Source: Hevea brasiliensis
Lineage: Eukaryota; Streptophyta; Magnoliopsida; Malpighiales; Euphorbiaceae
Assembly: GCF_030052815.1 (NCBI RefSeq)
Contig: NC_079510.1
Coordinates: 46,590,725 to 46,654,724, forward strand
DNA: 64,000 bases
Direction: 5' to 3'
The translations under genes and the position numbers were made by a program. Below the pieces are notes generated by a model that was given only the letters and a program-made list of their open reading frames with translations, did not search any database and had not been told where the DNA came from. Below are positions 11,631 through 20,828 of the stretch, in pieces (position 1 is the stretch's first letter; every line of letters begins with the position of its first letter).

Positions 11631-12440
11631 CAAAGCAGGTCTAATCTCGACACGAGAAGTTCTTCCCCGATGAAGTGTACTTAACAGGATCCCGAAGGCC
11701 AATGATTAATGGAGGACGAGTTACAAGACTTGACCTACGACCTCCTTTCTTCGGATGCTCCTTTTGAGTTCTTGACTTTCTTCTTACTTTGCGAAAAGCG
11801 CCCTTGCGGGTTTTCACTTTCCTTTTGTCCATTTGACTAGAAGTGCCCTTCCAGGTTTTCACCTCTAGTTTTTTTTTTTTTAGGCCATTCCCTGTAAATC
11901 TCATAGTAAAGTATGTGAGGTATCAATTGTCAAATCCTAATCTTATGGCAAAAATTTTAACTGATTAATAGCGCATTAAATAATGAGATTGCAGAAGGAT
12001 AATGTTAAAGAATGAGTATAAGGGAAAGATAAAAGCATAGGGAATGAAGTATGACTTTATTACGGTTTTAATAAAAACAAAGATAGAGTTTCAAAGAAAA
12101 AGGGTACAAGGATAGATCTCACATATTCCTTGTGGTTAGCTTTGAAGTCCCTTAACTGCCATTATTTCTAGTACTCTGAAGTCTCATGCCATGATGGTTT
12201 ATTTCCCTTCTCGGTTTCATGCTCCTTTCCTTATTTCTCCCTTTTGGTTCTTGGGATGCCCTTTCGGGTTTTCACCCCTAGATTTTTTTTTTTTTTTTAG
12301 CTCGCTCTTTCAGAACGCCCTTTCGGGTTTTCATCCCTCACTCATTTTACAGAAAGCGCCCTTCCAGGGTTTTCGCCTTCTTTCACACATTTTGCTAGGA
12401 GCGCCCTTTCGGGTTTTCACCCCTACTTTTTTTTTTTTTT
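11631..12440 (-). repeat. Ogre 3' UTR with six copies of a GNRA-hairpin motif and homopolymer tracts
   Basis: On the minus (sense) strand, GTGAAAACCCGAAAGGGC-like motifs occur with cores at 11801-11810, 11846-11855, 12259-12268, 12318-12327, 12359-12369 and 12404-12413. Each can form a three-pair stem closed by GAAA (three copies), GCAA (one) or GGAA (two). Poly-T runs of 12-15 on the plus strand follow several copies. Open frames here (11641-11904, 12191-12460) are low-complexity and I do not treat them as genes. Confidence 0.75.
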
Positions 12441-14699
12441 TCAGGCATAGTATCTCTTAACGGTGTCAGCATTCACAGGTTTTGGAAATTCTTCACCGTC
12501 CACGTGGGTCAAGATCAAGGCCCCACCAGAAAATGCCTTTTTAACCACATAGGGTCCCTCGTAGGTTGGTGACCATTTGCCCCGGGGATCGTTTTGATTT
12601 GGCAGCACTTTCTTTAGAACTAGGTCCCTGGGTTGGAACTCGCGTGGGTGAACGCTTTTGTTAAATGCCCTGGCCATTCTCCTCTGGTATAACTGCCCAT
12701 GACATGTTGCTGCTAGCCTTTTCTCGTCCAGTAAGTTTAATTGATCCAACCTCGACTGGATCCACTCTGACTCATCAATCCCTGATTCCTTCAGAATCCT
12801 CAGGGAAGGAATTTCAACTTCAATAGGTAATACAACCTCCATCCCATAAACCAGTGAGTAAGGAGTTGCACCAGTTGAGGTCCTTACAGAAGTCCGGTAT
12901 GCGTGAAGAGCGTAGGGAAGCATATCATGCCAATCCCTATATGTGACCGTCATTTTCCGGATTATCCTCTTGAGATTTTTATTTGTGGCTTCCACCGCTC
13001 CATTCATCTGGGGACGGTATGGGGAGGAATTGAGATGTTGGATCTTGTATTGATCACATAATTTCTGAATCTTCGGACCATTCAAATTCTTAGCGTTGTC
13101 AGTGACGATTTCATTGGGGAGACCGTGCCGGCAGATGATATTATTTCTGAGGAATTTGAGAAATGTGTTCTCTGTAATGTGAGCATAGGATGTCGCTTCG
13201 ACCCATTTAGAGAAATAGTCGATAGCTACTAGGATAAATCTGTGCCCATTGGATGCCTTAGGGTTGATGGGACCAATCACATCGATGCCCCACATTGCAA
13301 AAGGCCATGGTGAGACGAGGTTGAACAATTTGTGAGGCGGCACATTTATCGGATCCGCATAAATCTGACACTTATGGCATTTTCGGAAATACTCGATGCA
13401 ATCCTTTTCCATTGTAGTCCAAAAATATCCCCGTCGCATGATTTGCTTAGCCATCATATGCCCATTGGCATGGGTTGCACAGTTTCCCTCATGAGTCTCG
13501 GAAAGGATTCTCTTTGCTTCTTTTGTATCCACACATCTCAGCAATTCGCCGTTGGAGCTCCTTTTGTATAGGGTTTCTCCGCTAGGGAAGTATCCCAGTG
13601 CTAATCTCCGAATCATCCTTTTTTTGTTTTTGCTTGCCCCTTGAGGAAATTCTTTGGTTCTAATGTAGATCAGGATGTCATGATACCAAGGTTTACCATT
13701 AGGCTCTTCCTCGATCATGAAGCAGTATGCTGGTTCACTTCTTGCCTTAATCCTCAATACCTGAGTCGTCTGCTCTTCTTCCATTTGAGCCATAATAGCC
13801 AGAGTGGCTAAGGCATCTGCAAATTGATTCTTGTCTCGACTAAGGTGAGTGAAAGATATTTCTTCGAATTTCTTAATCAACTCCAGTAAGTACTTCTGAT
13901 ATGGGATTAGCTTCGGATCCTTAGTTTGCCATTCCCCTTTGACTTGATAAATGATCAGAGCTGAGTCTCCATATACCTCCAACTTTCTGATTTTCATTTC
14001 GATAGCAGCTTGTAGACCCATTACACAAGCTTCATATTCCGTGACATTATTGGTGCAATCAAACCTCAACTTGATAGCTATCGGGAAGTGTTTTCCATAC
14101 AGCGATACCAATACAGCTCCGATTCCATTACCGGACAAATTGACAGCTCCATCGAAATACATTTCCCATGCATCAGCTGGCTCTTCTTCTCCGCAGTCCA
14201 CTTTGCTAATATACTCATCGGGAAACTCAAAATCCAGGGTTTCATAATCCTGGATAGGGTTTTCTGCTAGGAGATCGGCGATCACGCTACCTTTGACTGC
14301 TTTCCGGGTCATATAAACAATGTCATATTGGGAGAGTATGACTTGCCATTTAGCTATCCTTCCTAGCACGAATGGGCTTTCGAATACATACTTGATAGGA
14401 TCCATCCTGGAGATGAGCCATGTTTTGTGATTCAACATGTAGTGTTTGAGGCGATTTGCTGTCCAGGCTAGTGCGCAGCAAGTTTTCTCTAGGAAAGAGT
14501 ACCTTGCCTTACAATCGTTGAACTTCTTGCTCAGGTAATAGATAGCCCTTTCTTTTCGGCCGGTATCATCATGTTGCCCCAAAACACATCCCATTGAGCT
14601 TTCTTGGACCGCCATATACAGAATCAGAGGCCTTCCCGCCACTGGTAGAACCAATACTGGTGGGTTTGACAGGTACTGCTTGATTTTCTCAAAAGCCTC
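12441..14699 (-). pseudogene. Ogre pol: RNase H, second (archaeal-like) RNase H and integrase
   Basis: One frame runs unbroken from just after the stop at 14700-14702 to its TAA at 12441. The first RNase H (about residues 1-130 of the frame) shows GCVLGQHDD and IYYLSKKF. The second RNase H (about 165-295) shows MYFDGAVNLSGNGIGAV, VTEYEACVMGLQAA, VYGDSALIIYQV and DALATLA, with its acidic residues present. Integrase has a zinc site H-H-C-C around HEGNCATHANGH and CHKCQ, then D in GIDVIGPI, D in VTDNAKN and E in GAVEATNK. The end (about 660-737) matches the usual LVLKKVLPNQ and YEGPYVV tail with no chromodomain. Dual RNase H is a Tat trait. This is the best preserved part of the element, but it depends on the damaged upstream frame. 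Confidence 0.93.
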
Positions 14700-15866
14700 T
14701 TAACAGACCAAATCCCATTGAGTGGTGTTGTTCTTTCGGAATAGTCTAAAAATAAGCTCAGCCTTAGCAGTGAGATTGGAAATAAATCTTGATATGTAGT
14801 TCAACTTCCTCAGGAAACTGCGCACCTCTCTTTCTGTTCTTAGGGATGGCATCTCTTGAATAGCTCGGACTTTGTCTGGATCAACTTCTATTCCTTTCTC
14901 GCTCACTATGAATCCCAACAATTTCCCAGACCTAGCTCCGAATATGCATTTGGCAGGGTTCAGTTTCAGCTGATATTTCCTGAGTCTCTCAAATACTTTC
15001 CTCATTACCTGCACATGGCTCTCTTCTCCCCTGGATTTGATGATCATATCATCCACGTACACCTCCACTTCTTTATGCATCATATCGTGGAATAATGTGA
15101 CCATAGCACGTTGGTAGGTGGCTCCAGCATTCTTTAACCCGAAAGGCATGACCCGATAGCAAAATACCCCCCATTGAGTGATAAAAGCAGTCTTCTCCTT
15201 GTCTTCCTCATCCATTGGGATTTGATTGTATCCCGATGCCCCGTCAATACACGAACACCTGCCCAATCCCGCAGCATTGTCTACTAACACATCAATGTGA
15301 GGGAGAGGGAAATCATCTTTCAAGCTTGCTTTATTAAGATCCCTGTAATCAACGCACACCCTTCTCCCGTCCTTTTTCATTACCGGGATAACGTTAGCTA
15401 TCCATTGCGGGTATTTGACTACTTTCAGAAACCCAGCATCATACTGCTTCTTGACCTCATCCCTAACTTTGAGCAGTGTGTCAGGATTCATTCTTCTTAA
15501 TTTCTGCTTTATCGGGATTGTCCCCGGAATTAGGGAAATTTTGTGCGTCACTATATGAGGGTCCAAACCAATCATATCATCATAACTCCATGAAAATACG
15601 TCTAGGAATTCCCTGAGCAGACTAATCATATCTTCTAATTTTCACTCTCCACAACCTTAAGTTCCCTTTTCTCTTCTTCAGTGCCTAAGTTTATGGTGTA
15701 CGTTTTGTCTCCACAAGGCACTAGGGAAGGCTCATCTCTTTCATCCCTTTCTTCTGTGAGCTCCACCTCAGGATCACTTGAAGTTATGGCAATTATGGGG
15801 ATTTCAAAATTAACTAGAGGAATTTCTGAGTCTATTGAATTATTAGGTGCTAATTGATGAATGGTC
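14700..15866 (-). pseudogene. Ogre pol exon 2: linker and reverse transcriptase (stop and frameshift)
   Basis: Exon 2 starts at 15866 after the intron acceptor. Its first part is an acidic linker (about 15866-15640); a one-base deletion near 15640 shifts the frame just before RT. RT then reads from about 15629 to 14703: FLDVFSWSYDDMIGLDP, NVIPVMKKDGRRVCVDYRDL, LPHIDVLVDNAAG, MPFGLKNAGATYQR and the catalytic VYVDDMIIKS, followed by the GKLLGFIVSEKGIEVDP and FLRKLNYISRFI thumb region. An in-frame TAA at 14700-14702 separates it from RNase H. Apart from that stop the frame is continuous. Confidence 0.92.
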
Positions 15867-16100
15867 CTGAATGAACGAAAATAGAATATATTATAAGGAT
15901 GGAATTCAAAAGGAAAGAAAGAGAGAATTGGATATAAAATGCGATATTAAACCGTTAACATTTATGACATAAGAAAAGGGTCCATTTACAATATTACACT
16001 TGCCACCATGGACAAAATGATCAAGTATAGATAACCAAAAGTACTTTACTCGAAATTAAGTACAGGGATGTCCTCTGCTGTCCAATTGTCCAGTTCTTAC
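15867..16100 (-). other. Ogre-type intron between protease and RT
   Basis: On the minus strand the donor is GAGG|GTAAGAA at 16101/16100 and the acceptor is TTCATTCAG|GACC at 15867/15866. The 234-bp interval is T-rich and contains stops in the upstream frame (the TAA lies inside the donor). The exon phase fits: two bases of a Gly codon before the donor and one after the acceptor, leading into an open frame continuing TIHQLAPNNSIDSEIP. An intron at this point is an established feature of Ogre elements. Confidence 0.85.
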
Positions 16101-16576
16101 CCCTCAGCCATTGGCGAGACCAGAGCCCCACACAAGGAATCCAAGTGGATGACATCGATGGATGGTTCATCGGGTGATTCTTCTACCTCTGCCGGATTTT
16201 CAATGACCGGTTTGGTGAAGACTTCCGTGATTCTCAGGACTACCTTCATTCTCCCGATTTTCTGATCGAATCTCTGATCCCGAAGTCTGTTCCTGATCCA
16301 GAATCGCCCATCCATGAGGGCATCTTCCTCATAACCCAAACCGCAACGGCCTACCTTCTGGATAGCCGGTATATGTTCAATAATCCCTTGCAATGTGGCG
16401 CCTAGGCCTTTACCCTCTTCATACCCATTCTTTGACATTATCTTGGCTACCATAGCCATAGCCCCTTCATTTCTTGAGACGGTTTCTTGTAATTCGAGGG
16501 CCTGGAAGGAGCTTTCCAACGACTCCTCAGCAGCTTCCACATAAAGAAGTGATTGTGGCTTGGTGACCAGTATGAC
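16101..16576 (-). pseudogene. Ogre post-protease region with G-patch-like motif
   Basis: Same frame as the protease, separated from it by one stop at 16577-16579. About residues 30-75 contain MVAKIMSKNGYEEGKGLG, matching the G-patch consensus (GY/W..G.GLG), which is an RNA-binding or helicase-contact motif. The remainder (MDGRFWIRNRLRDQRFDQ to VIHLDSLCGALVSPMAEG) is the conserved linker seen in this lineage. It ends at the intron donor at 16101. Confidence 0.8.
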
Positions 16577-17110
16577 TTATTCCCCTCTCACAGTGATGAT
16601 TTTGCCGTCCATAATATACTTTATCTTCTGGTGCAAAGTTGAAGGAACGGCATTTGCTGAATGGATCCAAGGCCTCCCCAGCAACATAGTATAGGCAGGT
16701 TCAATGTTCATCACTTGGAATGTGACATTGAAGGTGCATGCGCCAATTTGGAGGGGTAAGTCAATGTCTCCCAGCACTTCTCTCCTTGTACCATCAAAGG
16801 CTCTTACCACCATAGCACTATGACGTATATTCGATCGATCAACCGGCAGGCGGGCCAAGGTGGCACTAGGCAATACATTGAGCGCTGATCCATTATCAAT
16901 AAGGACCTTGGCCACTATACAACCTTTACATTTCACCGTCACATGTAGAGCCTTAGTATGTGCTAAACCTGCAGGGTCTATCTCTTCTTCAGAAAAGGTG
17001 ACAAAACTGAATGCCTGGATTTGTCCCACCATCTTCTCAAACTGCCCCGGTGTGATGTCGGGGTTCACAAAGGCCTGATCCAGAATTTTTTGCAGGGCTT
17101 GACGGTGTAC
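16577..17110 (-). pseudogene. Ogre aspartic protease domain
   Basis: Starts at the TRIM junction with the residues HRQALQKILDQAFV and reaches the protease active-site region VLIDNGSALNVLPSATLARL, where the family's D-T/N-G-(S/A) appears as DNGS. It then shows FDGTRREVLGDIDLPLQIG and the flap/second motif MLLGRPWIH. It ends at a TAA (16577-16579) in place of a sense codon, after which the same frame continues. The role is to cleave the Gag-Pol polyprotein. Separation from gag by the TRIM makes it non-functional here. Confidence 0.9.
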
Positions 17111-17115
17111 CTCTC
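17111..17115. other. Target-site duplication of the chimeric TRIM (left copy)
   Basis: CTCTC at 17111-17115 is repeated at 17947-17951, directly outside the TGTAACA and TGTTACA ends of the inserted unit. Removing the insert and one copy rejoins the gag and protease frames. Confidence 0.93.
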
Positions 17116-17266
17116 TGTAACACCCTAGGCAAATCCCACATCGACAAAACACGGGAGAGATGCTGGGTTCATAAGATGGAGGTTCCTAACCCCTATTGAC
17201 GCGTTTTAAAACCGTGAGGGCTTCGGCCCAGAGCGGACAATATCACTAGTGGGCCGGGCCATTACA
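17116..17266 (+). repeat. TRIM LTR-A, first copy
   Basis: 151 bp, TGTAACACCCTAGG...CCATTACA, followed after four bases by TGGTATCAGAGCCGC (tRNA-iMet type primer site, from 17271). It matches 17357-17507 with about four differences. Confidence 0.9.
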
Positions 17267-17356
17267 TTTGTGGTATCAGAGCCGCTCCGCGTGCAACCTT
17301 GAACGATGGTGGGGCAAACCTCAGCGAGGACGCTGAGTCCCATAAGGGGGGTGGAT

Positions 17357-17507
17357 TGTAACACCCTAGGCAAATCCCACATCGACAAAACACGGGAGAG
17401 ATGATGGGTTCATAAGTTGATAGTTCGTAACCCCTATTGACGCGTTTTAAAACCGTGAGGGCTTCGGCCCAGAGCGGACAATATCACTAGTGGGCCGGGC
17501 CGTTACA
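17357..17507 (+). repeat. TRIM LTR-A, second copy
   Basis: 151 bp, preceded by the purine run AAGGGGGGTGGAT (17344-17356, a good polypurine tract) and again followed by a primer site (17512), so it acts as both a right and a left LTR in the mosaic. Confidence 0.9.
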
Positions 17508-17712
17508 TTTTTGGTATCAGAGCTGGACTCCCTCTAGTACGGTGTGTGGTGCGAGGACGCACTGCGGGAAGTGGGCTTGTCACGACCCGGGGATGGGGTT
17601 GGGACGTGCTTGTTCAACCAACTACGACCGGGTGGAAACTTCGTGTCCCACATCGGAAACGGGAAGAAAAGATTTGGACCATATATGTGGGAGCCTTCCT
17701 CACCTGGTCAGC

Positions 17713-17806
17713 GCGCTTTTGGGAATGAAACCTCCCAAGGGACAAATCCGTGAGGCCCATGGGCCAAAGCGGACAATACTGACTGGAGAAGGATTGGGCT
17801 GTTACA
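17713..17806 (+). repeat. TRIM LTR-B 3' part, first copy
   Basis: 94 bp beginning GCGCTTTTGGGAATG and ending GGGCTGTTACA, identical by eye to 17853-17946. A third primer site, TGGTATCAGAGCTGC, follows from 17810. The 5' limit of LTR-B is not clear; it may start at TGTCACGACCC near 17578. Confidence 0.85.
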
Positions 17807-17852
17807 ATTTGGTATCAGAGCTGCTCCGCGTGCAACCTTGAACGATGGTGGG

Positions 17853-17946
17853 GCGCTTTTGGGAATGAAACCTCCCAAGGGACAAATCCGTGAGGCCCAT
17901 GGGCCAAAGCGGACAATACTGACTGGAGAAGGATTGGGCTGTTACA
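17853..17946 (+). repeat. TRIM LTR-B 3' part, second copy (right end of the insert)
   Basis: Same 94 bp as 17713-17806, joined directly to a 47-bp internal piece (TGGTATCAGAG to GGTGGG). It forms the right terminus TGTTACA next to the CTCTC duplication. Confidence 0.87.
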
Positions 17947-20404
17947 CTCTCAGCTCAAAATTAGTGACAATAGTGAAATTCTGGCGGGTGTCTTCTTTAA
18001 CTGCTCAACCACGTCATATTCACTCTGCTTCATTATTTGAAGCAACAGTTCCTCCTCTTCTTTCGACCCAGCGGGTTCTACTTCCTCCGTTTTCTCAACC
18101 TCCTTTTCTGTACTCTTCTGTAACTCTCCCATTTTTACTTTCCCTCTCTTCTGTTCTTTTTTATTAGACCCGTAACATCTCCCACTTCTGGTTATAAACT
18201 TAACCTCTGATTCAAGCGGGGAAGACTTTGTGGCAGTGGCGGGCTGAGGAATAGGTTGGGAAGTAGTGCTGCTGGTAGGTCCGGCGTAAATCATTCTGAA
18301 ATGCTCGTGGGGAGTGAAGCACGGTTTTGGAGGTGCCGAAGGTGAAGCAAGATTAGGAGCCGACGTACTGCTTGACGCTCCTTGGGTGAAAACTTGAAAG
18401 TTATAATTCCAAGGTATGGCATGTGTATTTGTGACAGGGAGCTGAGGCGGGGTTCGGATAATCGTCACTGGTGGTGAGGCTACTGGGGGTGAGAAGGTGA
18501 TTCTGGGTTTAGAGGTGGAAGCATTTTGACTGAATCTAGCTGTGTTCACTCCCCCTTCCATCTTTGACCTTGTCTGGCATCTCAGAACTTTGAGGGACAG
18601 TAAGTTCTGGATTTTTTGCTTGAACTCTTCACAATTTTGTAGCTGGTGGTTAGCTGCCCTTCCATGATAGGGGCATCCCGCCTCATCCTCAGGTTCTGGT
18701 GTCTGAAGGTGGAGGTAACCTTCCCTCATTGCCATTCTAAAAATTTCCCTAAAGTGAGGAATCAGTTGATCTACCTCCGGTGTCGACCCTTCTCTTTCTG
18801 ACTCTATCATGTTTATGCCATTGCCGGTATTATGATTGGGCAATGGGTTTGAAGTAACATTGGGGAGGGAACCATTTCCCTCAATCTTCAACCAACCATT
18901 CCTAATCAAGGCGTGCACTCTCCCTCTGAGCGCCGCACAATTATCAGTAGAGTGCCCTTGTGCCCCTCCATGATACTCACACCGGGCGGTGGCATCATAC
19001 CACCTGGGGTAGGGTGGCTGAATTGGGTCAAGGGGAACCGGTACTATCTGGTTTATACCGAGGAGGTATCGGTATATTTCGCTGAATGGAAAGGGAAGGG
19101 GTGAATCAGGATTTCTTGGTGGTCTCGGGTTATTTTGAGGTGGTCTGGGTTGGGTAGGTGGAGGAGGCGGTATGGGCTGATAATTTGTAGATGGTGGATA
19201 CTATGGGTGCGGGTGTGGATAATTTGGGAAAGGAGGTGGAATGTTTGCAACGGTTTGGCCATGAGTGGGAGGATATGGCCGGTAGTTATTTTGAGGAAGT
19301 GGAGAGTAATTGTTCTGCCGGGTGATAGAATGCACATCACCCTCCTTCTTTTTGCCAAAACTGGCAGTTTTCTTCGCAGGATTCTCAGTCAACTCCTGCA
19401 GTCGTCCCATTCTTAAATTAGCTTCTATCCTCTCACCAGCTTGGATAATATCCGAGAAGCTGTTGGAAGTGTTTCCAATCATCAAATTGAAGTAAGGAGC
19501 CTTCAACGTCTCAATGAACAAGGAGCATAGTTCATTGTCGGTCACCGGAGGATATACTTCTGCAGCCTTTTCTCTCCATCTCTGGGCATATTCCTTGAAG
19601 CTTTCTCTGTCTCTTTGCACCAGGTTTTGGAGGTCTCTCCTCGTGGGGGCTACATCGCAGTTAAATTTATACTGCTTCAGGAAAGCATCAGCTAAATCCT
19701 TCTAGGAGCGCATTTTGCTCCTGTCCAACTGTATGCACCATCTTAGGGCTGCCCCGGAAAGACTCTCGTGAAAGAAATGGATGAGAAGTTTGTCATCTTC
19801 TGTCAAGGAAGACATTTTGGCAATGTAAGTTGCCAGGTGAATGCGGGGGGTCTGAGTTCCCGGTATACTTATCGAAGTCCGGGATTTTGAACTTGGGCGG
19901 CACCACCACGTCTGGCACCAATCTTAGGGATGCCACATCGACTGAACCATACATGTTTAACCCCTCTATTGCTCTCAATCTCTCCTCTAGAGCAGACAGC
20001 TTCTCATTTTCCCTGGTCTTATTTTCTCCTCCTACTGCATGAGATGCTACCCCAGTTGGGAGATGAGGGGTGGAGTGAACTGGAGCCAGAACTAGAGGAA
20101 TTAGTAATGAAGGGTATGGGTCAGCATTTGAGACGGCTGGGTAATGGGAGAAAGGTAGGTCATTATTTATAGTAGCCGGATTGACAGTGATTGTCGGATC
20201 CGGGATAGGTGACTGAAAGGTGAAAGAGGTTGAAGCTTGGTGCGGATCATTTATTATAGGTGGTGGAGGAGGTAGTGGTAAGTTAGGTTATGAAGCAGGT
20301 TTATTCTGGGACATCTCCCTCATTAGTCTCATAAGTTCTGAGACCTGATCTTTCAGCTCGGACACTTGCCCTTGTAGGTTCTGTACTTGTTCCTGGTCTT
20401 CCAT
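17947..20404 (-). pseudogene. Ogre gag (stops and one frameshift)
   Basis: ATG at 20402-20404 opens a short coiled-coil start (QNLQGQVSELKDQVSEL). In-frame stops follow at 20288-20290, 19702-19704 and 19201-19203, and a frameshift lies in the G6 run at 19845-19850. Conserved gag words include VPPKFKIPDFDKYTG, FKEYAQRWREKAAEV and YFNLMIGNTSNSFSDI. A proline-rich stretch precedes two unusual zinc-finger-like motifs, CEYHGGAQGHSTDNC (near 18955) and CPYHGRAANHQLQNC (near 18660), both C-x2-H-x5-H-x4-C. A charged C-terminal part leads into the protease, broken by the TRIM at 17946. Confidence 0.9.
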
Positions 20405-20828
20405 TAGTCTTCTTGTTTGTGATCTTGTTAAGTACACTCGTTTGGGTTGAACCGTGTGCTTGGTCAAACTTGCTTTTTTTGAAGCAATGTTGATTTTCTG
20501 TAGGAAAGTAAAAAAGCTTTTAATAAATTTTGAGTTTTGTAAAAACTAAAGGTCCTGGTTCGGACAAAGGATACAGTGGCATTTTGGAGCCAGAATGAAG
20601 TCTGCAGAAGGATAATTGCATCAATTTTATCATGGCATCATTCGATAGTCTGACTGTGAATGACTGGATTGAATGCGCATTTATGATACCTGTCCATATG
20701 GCACATCCAATTTTTCGCATGACCCTGGCGAGGGGGTTTCTACTGGAGTCATACTATTCATTCATAATTTTGCTAAACAATGGCCCAAAAATTATCCTAT
20801 TAACTGAATAATTCATACACAGCATTCT
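20405..20828 (-). other. Spacer between ORF1 and gag, no gene seen
   Basis: 424 bp between the ORF1 stop and the gag ATG. A 66-codon frame at 20520-20720 has no recognisable features and crosses nothing conserved. In this lineage the two frames are separated by such a leader. Confidence 0.6.

Larger units (their letters stand above)
17116..17946 (+). mobile_element. Chimeric TRIM (terminal-repeat retrotransposon in miniature)
   Basis: 831-bp insert flanked by CTCTC. Order: LTR-A (17116-17266), primer site TGGTATCAGAGC, short internal part, LTR-A again (17357-17507), primer site, second internal part, the 3' end of a different LTR-B (to 17806), a third primer site, then a 94-bp exact repeat of the LTR-B end (17853-17946). 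It carries no coding capacity. The left end is from family A and the right end from family B, yet the whole has one target duplication, so the mosaic itself was integrated. Open frames on either strand here are chance. Confidence 0.88.

Noticed and set aside
12191..12460. 89-codon plus-strand ORF in the Ogre 3' UTR
   Set aside because: The peptide is built from the repeated hairpin motif and poly-T (poly-Phe); antisense to the element and low complexity.
17116..17946. Cassandra TRIM carrying a 5S rRNA promoter
   Set aside because: The TGTAACACCC end is similar, but I do not see the 5S internal control region in either LTR type.
17542..18167. Overlapping plus-strand ORFs in the TRIM region
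   Set aside because: They run through LTR repeats and are duplicated with them; TRIMs are non-coding.
20520..20720. 66-codon ORF between ORF1 and gag
   Set aside because: No recognisable feature and no ATG context or conservation evidence; kept as spacer.
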